The translations under genes and the position numbers were made by a program. From assembly GCA_040385875.1 (NCBI GenBank), contig JAZKGO010000036.1, positions 1 to 10,878 on the forward strand: a DNA stretch of 10,878 bases. The letters run 5' to 3'. The DNA comes from JANMZR01 sp040385875 (GTDB lineage: Bacteria; Bacteroidota; Bacteroidia; Cytophagales; Spirosomataceae). Positions within the stretch are counted from its first letter, which is position 1. The number at the start of each line of letters is the position of its first letter. This document shows positions 6,056-10,878 of the stretch, piece after piece. The notes below the pieces were generated by a model. The model saw only the letters and a program-made list of their open reading frames with translations. It made no database searches and was not told the DNA's origin.

Positions 6056-7408
6056 TATGAGGTGGCTAAGGTAGTATTTAAGCCACTTCAATACCCGCTT
6101 TTCTATTTCAGAGGGGCAGCTCTATTGGTAATTTTTGCTATATTAATTAATAATCAGTTTTTCCCAGTAATGCAATCATTTTCAGGTTATTACAATGCTT
6201 TGGCTGATCATTCAGTGGCAGCAGAACAGTACAAACTTGCGGAGGCTTATTATAAAACAGCACTGGGTTACGAGCGACAAAACCATAAGTCGAACTACGG
6301 GCTGGGTTCTTTGGCCGCAAATTTAGGCGATAATCCCACTGCCGGTGCTTATTATAGATTGGCAGTTCAAAAGAAACCTACTGAGTATGCTTTTGCAGCT
6401 TTGAGTAATTCATTGCAAAAAGAAGACCTGTTTTTTGAGGCAATGTTTGCGTTAAAAGATGGTCTAAAAATATTTCCTAAAAGTGGGGAATTACAAAATA
6501 ATTTAGCCTTACTTTTTGACAAATCTAAAGCTCTGGACTCTACTCATTTATATTTGGAAAAGGCAAAATTAAATGCTGAAAATAAGGACATTCCCAATGC
6601 CAATCTGTTGTGGTTTTATCTAAAAAATCAAAACAAAGAAAAGCAATTAGAAGCTTTAAAAAATGACATTCAATCTAAATACAATGCGCTTAATTCCAAT
6701 CAATTTGCTGCTAGTTTAGTTGCTGGAAACAACACCAAACTTAGCTCAAACTATGAGTTTGATGGCGATTCAACGTTAAATATGGCCAATTTCGCTTGGC
6801 TCTTTAACCAGACTATTTTTGATAGTAAAAAAAATATTTATAGCACTATTCCCTTTTCAAAATTGAGGGTAAAAGAAGGTAATTTTAATCTCGCAAAAGA
6901 ACTGGAAATGGCTGAAATTTTGAATGAGTTTTACGCTGGTGATAAATTGAAAGCTTTAGAAATTTTAGAAAACCTGAATATAAATAGTGATACCACTGCC
7001 ACTGGAAAATACAATCAAGTGCTATTCAATACCTTATTGAAAAAAGCGAAAGAGGTTCCTTCTCAAATTGATATCAATTTAATCAAAACAATCCAACAGG
7101 CTGAAAATGCGCTAAAGGCTGATCCATTCAATGAACGCATTGTAGAAAAAGCAGTTCAGGTTTTCAATAAATTTAAACAAGAAAAATCAGCTTATGATAC
7201 TTTAATCAGGGTTTTGCAATGGCAAAAAAATTCACCCAAATTACAAAAACTTTACATTTTGCAATGCTTTAAAATACATATGAATGATTATGCCAAAGAC
7301 GGACTGGAAAAACTCAAAACTATGAATTTGGCTGAATACGATTCTTTTCTTCCCGTTTATCAAGCCCAAATTGCACTCGTGGAAAAAGCCAATGAAGGTT
7401 TTAATTAA
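6056..7408 (+). CDS. TPR-containing C-terminal part of the membrane protein
   Basis: The frame is open from the first base after the gap (Tyr, Glu, then a GTG at 6062) to the TAA at 7406-7408. The GTG is unlikely to be a real start because the coding frame continues into the gap. Counting from the GTG codon, residues about 17-36 ('RGAALLVIFAILINNQFFPV') form one more membrane segment. Residues about 48-150 contain TPR-like helix pairs: 'AAEQYKLAEAYYKTALGYE', 'NYGLGSLAANLGDNPTAGAYYRLAVQKKP' in two halves, and 'SGELQNNLALLFDKSKALDSTHLYLEKA'. The remaining 280 residues are helical, charged and without recognised catalytic motifs, ending in further TPR-like helices. The TPR part probably faces the opposite side from the lipid-embedded half and binds a partner. 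No regulatory or enzymatic role can be read. Confidence 0.75.
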   Translation, partial: YEVAKVVFKPLQYPLFYFRGAALLVIFAILINNQFFPVMQSFSGYYNALADHSVAAEQYKLAEAYYKTALGYERQNHKSNYGLGSLAANLGDNPTAGAYYRLAVQKKPTEYAFAALSNSLQKEDLFFEAMFALKDGLKIFPKSGELQNNLALLFDKSKALDSTHLYLEKAKLNAENKDIPNANLLWFYLKNQNKEKQLEALKNDIQSKYNALNSNQFAASLVAGNNTKLSSNYEFDGDSTLNMANFAWLFNQTIFDSKKNIYSTIPFSKLRVKEGNFNLAKELEMAEILNEFYAGDKLKALEILENLNINSDTTATGKYNQVLFNTLLKKAKEVPSQIDINLIKTIQQAENALKADPFNERIVEKAVQVFNKFKQEKSAYDTLIRVLQWQKNSPKLQKLYILQCFKIHMNDYAKDGLEKLKTMNLAEYDSFLPVYQAQIALVEKANEGFN

Positions 7409-7440
7409 ATATATATGTTTGCTTTTCGAATTCAAATTTC

Positions 7441-7470
7441 TTGTATTAGAAAAATCCTCATCAAAATTTG
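7441..7470 (+). promoter_or_regulatory. Candidate promoter of the DinB-like gene
   Basis: TTG at 7441-7443, a 19-base spacer and AAAATTTG at 7463-7470 (seven of eight to TAnnTTTG) match Bacteroidota promoter geometry. The predicted start is about 10 bases before the ATG at 7487. No terminator was seen for the gene ending at 7408, so read-through is also possible. Confidence 0.35.
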
Positions 7471-7486
7471 TGTTTAAATTGACTAA

Positions 7487-8005
7487 ATGAAAAAAATAGT
7501 ACTCTTATTTTGTTTCTTTTTGATTACAAATTATGGCTTTACGCAAGATAAATTTTTGCAAGAAGCCTCAAAAAAATGGCAATCGGCCACAATATATACT
7601 CAAAAAGTGACGGAGGCGATGCCCCAAAAACACTATGGCTTCAAACCAATGAAAGATGAAATGTCGTTTGAAGACCAGCTGCTACACATGGCGAATAATA
7701 TGAATTGGTTGGGAAGTAAATTCTTGTCTGAAAAGCAAGCTCCGACACTTGAAAAATTAGAAGCTAAAGGCAAATCTCGTAAGGAAATTGTGCAAGATTT
7801 GAAACAATCAATGGCCTATATTCAAGAGATTATTAGCAATTTTGACCCTACCAAATTAGATGAAACGGTTGATTTTCCAGCAGAAAAGCTCACCAAACGA
7901 CAGATAATAACCCTTTTAAATGATCACCATACACATCATAGGGCCCAATTATTGGTGTATTTAAGATTGAAAGATGAAAAACCTCCTGCCTATGTGGGTT
8001 GGTAA
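7487..8005 (+). CDS. Exported DinB-like metal-binding protein
   Basis: This 172-residue protein begins with a signal peptide: MKK, a hydrophobic stretch (4-17) and a likely cleavage after 'YGFTQ' at about residue 20. The mature part is a DinB/YfiT-like four-helix bundle. The family's three metal-ligand histidines are visible: His67 in 'EDQLLHMANNMNWL', and His147 and His151 in 'NDHHTHHRAQLLVYLRLK' (the H-x3-H-R-x-Q signature). The ending 'KPPAYVGW' also recurs in DinB-like proteins of Bacteroidota. Members of the superfamily include thiol-dependent metalloenzymes and many of unknown activity; the DNA-damage name is historical. Here the export signal places it in the periplasm or outside, so it is not a DNA-repair enzyme. 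Substrate unknown. It is followed immediately by the GC-rich hairpin element at 8009. Confidence 0.85.
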   Translation: MKKIVLLFCFFLITNYGFTQDKFLQEASKKWQSATIYTQKVTEAMPQKHYGFKPMKDEMSFEDQLLHMANNMNWLGSKFLSEKQAPTLEKLEAKGKSRKEIVQDLKQSMAYIQEIISNFDPTKLDETVDFPAEKLTKRQIITLLNDHHTHHRAQLLVYLRLKDEKPPAYVGW

Positions 8006-8008
8006 TGG

Positions 8009-8077
8009 CCCCCTAACCGATTCGTCGGACCGCCCCGATGGGGGAAATGCTGTAGGGGCGTACCCTTTTGGTCGCCC
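8009..8077. repeat. Composite GC-rich hairpin element
   Basis: This 69-bp block stands out from AT-rich surroundings. CCCCC (8009-8013) can pair with GGGGG (8040-8044), enclosing CCGA-ttcg-TCGG (8017-8028), a perfect 4-bp stem with a TTCG tetraloop. A second unit pairs GGGCG (8056-8060) with CGCCC (8073-8077) and, after a bulged T, ACC (8062-8064) with GGT (8070-8072). The sequences 'CCCCCTAACC', 'GGGGGAAAT' and 'GTAGGGGCG...GTCGCCC' resemble dispersed intergenic repeats I recall in Bacteroidota. It begins three bases after the DinB-like stop codon and may act as its transcription end, though it lacks a T-tract directly after the stem. Confidence 0.6.
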
Positions 8078-8115
8078 ATTACTCGGGATTTTATATTTTT
8101 AAGAAAAACAACAAA

Positions 8116-8841
8116 ATGAATATAATTGAAACAAAAAATATTTCGAAAAGGTATGTGATGGGTGAAGAAGTAATCGATGCCCTAAAGGACGTAACTATTT
8201 CAGTAAAGAAAGGCGAATATGTGGCCTTCATGGGTCCTTCTGGCTCGGGAAAATCAACCCTGATGAACATTATTGGTTGCCTCGATACGCCAAGCACGGG
8301 CACTTATGTACTCAATGGGCACGATGTGAGTGAGATGAGTGAAAACGAACTGGCAGAAATCAGAAATAAAGAAATCGGTTTTGTTTTCCAAACTTTTAAT
8401 CTTTTGCCAAGGCAATCCTCTTTAGAAAATGTGGCACTTCCGCTTATTTATGCAGGCTACAATAAAGCCGATCGTACAGAAATAGCAATGAATTCACTTA
8501 AAGGAGTGGGTCTTGAAAACAGAGCCTTGCATAAACCTAATGAGCTTTCGGGGGGGCAACGGCAGCGTGTTGCAGTGGCGAGAGCCTTGGTAAATTCTCC
8601 TTCAATCCTATTGGCTGATGAACCCACAGGTAATTTGGACACGAAAACCTCCTATGAAATAATGGATCTTTTTGATCAACTGCATAAAAAAGGCAATACA
8701 ATTGTGGTGGTAACTCATGAAGACGATATCGCTAAATATGCACATCGAATTATACGATTGAGGGATGGGATTGTGGAGTCCGATACAATAAATGAAAATG
8801 TAAGGAAAGTGGAGATGGGAATTATTGAACATAATAGCTAA
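8116..8841 (+). CDS. ABC transporter ATPase, MacB/LolD type
   Basis: From the ATG at 8116 the protein has 241 residues; an in-frame TTG at 8068 would add 16 residues unlike the family and lies inside the repeat element, so it is rejected. All ATPase motifs are intact: Walker A GPSGSGKS (40-47), Q-loop Gln92 in 'VFQTFNLLPRQSSLENVALP', signature LSGGQRQR (144-151), Walker B ILLADEP (164-170) with Glu169, and H-loop His201 in 'VVTHEDD'. The residues after the Q-loop ('TFNLLP', 'NVALPL') and 'TGNLDTKTS' are those of the MacB/LolD/FtsE group that works with FtsX-fold permeases in lipoprotein sorting, peptide or macrolide export, or envelope remodelling. No permease gene is in this window, so its partner must be elsewhere, or its cargo unknown. 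The next gene starts 10 bp after its stop, suggesting one transcript. Confidence 0.92.
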   Translation: MNIIETKNISKRYVMGEEVIDALKDVTISVKKGEYVAFMGPSGSGKSTLMNIIGCLDTPSTGTYVLNGHDVSEMSENELAEIRNKEIGFVFQTFNLLPRQSSLENVALPLIYAGYNKADRTEIAMNSLKGVGLENRALHKPNELSGGQRQRVAVARALVNSPSILLADEPTGNLDTKTSYEIMDLFDQLHKKGNTIVVVTHEDDIAKYAHRIIRLRDGIVESDTINENVRKVEMGIIEHNS

Positions 8842-8851
8842 AAAATTTATC

Positions 8852-9979
8852 ATGCAAAAAACAATTTACAAATCGTTTATTTTATTGGCAATAGCTTGCT
8901 TATCAGTCAATTACATTACATTTGGGCAGCTTACTACTACACCCAATGGAGGCAATTTTAAAGCAGCTGTTACAGAACAAATTGGTCTTACTCAAGTGAC
9001 TGTGAATTATAGTCGGCCCGGTGTGAAAGGCCGTGAAGGTAAGATTTTCGGCACACAAATCGCCCATTTTGGCTTTATCAATCAAGGATTCGGACCAAGT
9101 AAATCAGCGCCATGGCGAGCTGGTGCCAACGAAAATACCACACTATCCATCAGTCAGGATGTAAAGGTTGAAGGTCAAACTGTACCTGCTGGTAAATATG
9201 GATTATTTCTGGCTTTATCGGAAAATGAGGTAACGGTTATTCTCTCAAAAAATAGCGATTCATGGGGTAGCTATTATTATGATCAGAGTGAAGATGCGCT
9301 GAGGGTAACTGTAAAGCAAATCAAAAATCAGCCGTTGGTAGAGCGTTTGAAATATGAGTTTTCAGACCAAACAGAATCATCCGCTATTTTATCGATGCTT
9401 TGGGAGCATTGGAGAGTACCCATTAAAATAGAAGTAGACCTAGAAAAACAACAATTACAATCCTTCAGAAATGAAATCAGAACAGATAAAGGCTTTTCTT
9501 CTTTGGCTTTTCAACAAGCGGCGCAGTATTGTTTGGATAAAAATATAAATATGGAAGAAGGCCTCAAGTGGGCGGATCAGGCAATTAATGAAACTTTCAT
9601 CGGTCAAAAAACCTTCGGAACGCTTAGTTTGAAGTCGAGATTTTTGGATAAACTAGGCAAAAAAGAAGAAGCGGCCAATGTTATGCAGCAGGCTGTGGCG
9701 ATAGGCAATGCAGCGGAATTACACGCCTATGGTCGCCAACTATTGCAAGCGCAAAAGCTATCGGAAGCTTTGGAGGTTTTCAAACTAAATGAAAGTAAAA
9801 ACCCTACAGAATATGCACCTAAAGTTGGGATGGCGAGAGTTCTTTCTGCCATGGGTAAATACAAAGATGCACTTAAATATGCTAAATCGGCCCAAACGAT
9901 AGTGGGTGAAAATGCACAGGAAAAGGCTAATATTGAGGGGATTATCAAAAAATTGACAGAAGGGAAAGATGTGAATTGA
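8852..9979 (+). CDS. Secreted DUF2911 protein with C-terminal TPR-like region
   Basis: From ATG 8852 the protein has 375 residues; an upstream in-frame TTG (8825) would overlap the ATPase gene and spoil the signal peptide. Residues 1-26 are a signal peptide ending '...YITFGQ'. Residues about 35-195 are a DUF2911 domain: 'VTVNYSRPGVKGREGKIFG' in its first part, 'APWRAGANENTTLSIS' (86-101), 'VPAGKYGLF' (111-119) and 'SWGSYYYDQSEDALRV' (137-152). These are characteristic and repeatedly seen in Bacteroidota exported proteins of unknown function. Residues about 215-370 are helical with TPR-like pairs ('EALEVFKLNESKNPTEYAPKVG' in two halves; 'MGKYKDALKYAKSA'). Secretion to the periplasm or outer-membrane side is likely. 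It follows the ABC ATPase by 10 bp, so the two are probably co-transcribed, but a shared function is only inference. Confidence 0.88.
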   Translation: MQKTIYKSFILLAIACLSVNYITFGQLTTTPNGGNFKAAVTEQIGLTQVTVNYSRPGVKGREGKIFGTQIAHFGFINQGFGPSKSAPWRAGANENTTLSISQDVKVEGQTVPAGKYGLFLALSENEVTVILSKNSDSWGSYYYDQSEDALRVTVKQIKNQPLVERLKYEFSDQTESSAILSMLWEHWRVPIKIEVDLEKQQLQSFRNEIRTDKGFSSLAFQQAAQYCLDKNINMEEGLKWADQAINETFIGQKTFGTLSLKSRFLDKLGKKEEAANVMQQAVAIGNAAELHAYGRQLLQAQKLSEALEVFKLNESKNPTEYAPKVGMARVLSAMGKYKDALKYAKSAQTIVGENAQEKANIEGIIKKLTEGKDVN

Positions 9980-9994
9980 TATTTGAAATAGATT

Positions 9995-10006
9995 AACTTT
10001 AAAGTT
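9995..10006. promoter_or_regulatory. 12-bp palindrome before the broken DUF433 gene
   Basis: AACTTTAAAGTT is a perfect palindrome, 12 bp upstream of the ATG at 10019. It overlaps TAACTTTA (9994-10001), a seven-of-eight match to the -7 consensus, but no TTG lies at a good -33 distance. It could be the remains of the antitoxin's promoter and operator; AT-rich palindromes of this size can also arise by chance. Confidence 0.3.
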
Positions 10007-10018
10007 GCAATTACCAAT

Positions 10019-10247
10019 ATGCTGTTCACAAATCGCATTTCTATAAATCCTAAAATATGCCTATGGAAAACCTTGCATAAGAGGGATGCGATGGCCTGTT
10101 GAGGTAATTTTAGATATGCTTTTCGCTGAAATGTCATTTACAGAAATTTTGACAGACCACCCTGAACTCGAAAAAGAGGATATATTAGCATCCTTGGAAT
10201 TTGCAAAATATTTAATGTCAGGTCGTGTCCTTCAAAATAATGATTAG
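10019..10247 (+). pseudogene. Frameshifted DUF433 antitoxin gene (VapB45-like)
   Basis: Two frames together encode a 75-residue DUF433 protein. The first part, from ATG 10019, reads MLFTNRISINPKIC (10019-10060). In this frame it then drifts and stops at TGA 10100-10102. The second part, from 10065, reads GKPCIRGMRWPVEVILDMLF and continues through 'AEMSFTEILTDHPELEKEDILASLEFAKYL' (two halves) to TAG 10245-10247. 'I-x-P-K-I-C-H-G-K-P-C-I-R-G' is the DUF433 signature; deleting one T at about 10062 from 'tgcctatgg' restores exactly the expected His-Gly. DUF433 proteins are DNA-binding antitoxins usually paired with a DUF5615 PIN-like toxin, and no such toxin follows. Either the gene has decayed after toxin loss or the extra base is an assembly error. 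An internal ATG at 10086 could still give a 53-residue product. Confidence 0.85.
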
Positions 10248-10304
10248 ACCTAATATTTTAAAAAAGGTTTCTTAATTGTAATTAATTTCCAATAAAAAAA
10301 TCTC

Positions 10305-10878
10305 ATGCAAAAACCAGAAAACCGCCGTTCATTTTTAGAAAAAATTGGAATAGGAATTGGAGGAACTGCTTTGGTTTCTAGCCTACCAACTTTTGCCAAT
10401 AAAATTGCCCAAAAAGAAGAAATTTATGAAGGCAAAAAGCTGAGAATTGCTTTGGTTGGCCTTGGAAGATATGCGGGATATTTGGCGGATAGTTTTGTGG
10501 ATGCTAAATATTGTGAATTGACAGGCCTAGTTACAGGCACGCCCGAAAAAGAGGAAACTTGGGGCAAAAAATACAATATCAAAAAGCAAAACATTTACAA
10601 TTATAAAAACTTTGATAAAATAGCAGAGAATAAGGAAATCGATTTGATTTACATAGTTTTGCCAAATGCTATGCATAAAGAGTTTGCGATTCGTGCTGCA
10701 AAGGCGAAAAAGCATATTATTGTGGAAAAACCTATGGCCATTACCGCTGCCGATTGCCTAGAAATGATAAAAGCGGCCAAAGAAAATAATGTTCAGTTGG
10801 CAATGGGATATCGCTTGCATTATGAGCCTTATCACTTGGAAATGAAGCGATTAGGTCAAGAAAAAGTATTGGGAAAAG
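10305..10878 (+). CDS. Gfo/Idh/MocA oxidoreductase with Tat signal, N-terminal part
   Basis: The gene starts at ATG 10305 and runs off the window with 191 complete codons. Residues 5-32 are a twin-arginine signal: 'ENRRSFLEKIGIGIGGTALV', with RRSFL as the Tat motif. Residues about 46-58 ('LRIALVGLGRYAG') are the dinucleotide-binding strand and glycine loop of the Rossmann fold. 'DLIYIVLPNAMHKEFAIRA' (113-131) and 'VEKPMAIT' (140-147, with the conserved Glu-Lys-Pro) are the further family motifs. 'GYRLHYEPYH' (168-177) matches glucose-fructose oxidoreductase-like members more than inositol dehydrogenases. These enzymes oxidise sugars or sugar derivatives with tightly held NAD(P) and can be exported folded through Tat. 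The C-terminal substrate domain is outside the window, so the substrate cannot be named. Confidence 0.9.
   Translation, partial: MQKPENRRSFLEKIGIGIGGTALVSSLPTFANKIAQKEEIYEGKKLRIALVGLGRYAGYLADSFVDAKYCELTGLVTGTPEKEETWGKKYNIKKQNIYNYKNFDKIAENKEIDLIYIVLPNAMHKEFAIRAAKAKKHIIVEKPMAITAADCLEMIKAAKENNVQLAMGYRLHYEPYHLEMKRLGQEKVLGK

Larger units (their letters stand above)
9980..10304. other. 325-bp spacer holding the DUF433 remnant
   Basis: Apart from the palindrome at 9995 and the broken antitoxin frame (10019-10247), I see nothing convincing. No intrinsic terminator follows the DUF2911 gene. The last 57 bp (10248-10304) are AT-rich and should contain the oxidoreductase promoter, but no clear -33/-7 pair is visible. 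Confidence 0.55.

Noticed and set aside
6062..6064. GTG as a start codon after the gap
   Set aside because: The frame is open through the preceding codons into the N-run and the protein reads as the interior of a membrane protein.
8068..8115. N-terminal extension of the ABC ATPase from a TTG
   Set aside because: The 16 extra residues do not resemble the family, the TTG is within the GC-rich repeat, and ATG 8116 has an A-rich leader and a family-typical N-terminus.
9727..10137. 136-codon minus-strand frame
   Set aside because: It lies across the 3' end of the DUF2911 gene and the DUF433 remnant, both well supported on the plus strand; its protein has no family features.

Overview
The window looks like a chromosomal contig from a member of the Bacteroidota, most likely Cytophagales-like (inference). 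It is AT-rich. The proteins include a signal-peptide DUF2911 protein, an exported DinB-like protein and a GFOR-like Tat oxidoreductase, all common in that phylum. Genes begin behind A-rich leaders without Shine-Dalgarno boxes. Several leaders carry elements like the Bacteroidota promoter (-33 TTG / -7 TAnnTTTG).

Layout. 1-372 is the C-terminal end of a large protein, possibly a helicase-type ATPase. It converges on a membrane-anchored coiled-coil protein (454-1428, minus), with a strong hairpin terminator between them. A 385-bp divergent intergenic region follows, then a complete phospho-sugar mutase (1814-3568) with a repeat-like hairpin and a clear terminator behind it. Next is a type II toxin-antitoxin pair (DUF6364-type antitoxin 3781-4035, PIN toxin 4032-4460) with an operator-like pair of palindromes at its promoter. 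Two tandem REP-like hairpins separate it from a CxxCxxCC (YkgJ-type) protein (4537-5040). A polytopic membrane protein starts at 5104 and runs into a 100-N assembly gap (5956-6055). The sequence after the gap opens mid-frame with one more membrane segment and a TPR-like region ending at 7408. The two pieces are most simply one large gene.

The second half has an exported DinB-like protein (7487-8005), a compact GC-rich block of nested hairpins (8009-8077), and a MacB/LolD-type ABC ATPase (8116-8841) without a permease in view. The ATPase is followed after 10 bp by a secreted DUF2911-TPR protein (8852-9979). The next 325 bp hold a broken DUF433 antitoxin gene: one extra base at about 10062 separates two parts of an otherwise normal 75-residue protein. 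The window closes with the N-terminal 191 residues of a Gfo/Idh/MocA oxidoreductase carrying a twin-arginine signal.

Most genes look like independent housekeeping or envelope units. The toxin-antitoxin pair, the decayed antitoxin and at least three different repeat-like hairpin elements give the spacers an accessory character. I did not find a convincing new multi-gene defence or biosynthetic system. The least explained items are the gap-split membrane-TPR protein, the two-site operator of the toxin-antitoxin pair, the frameshifted DUF433 gene and the intergenic repeat elements.
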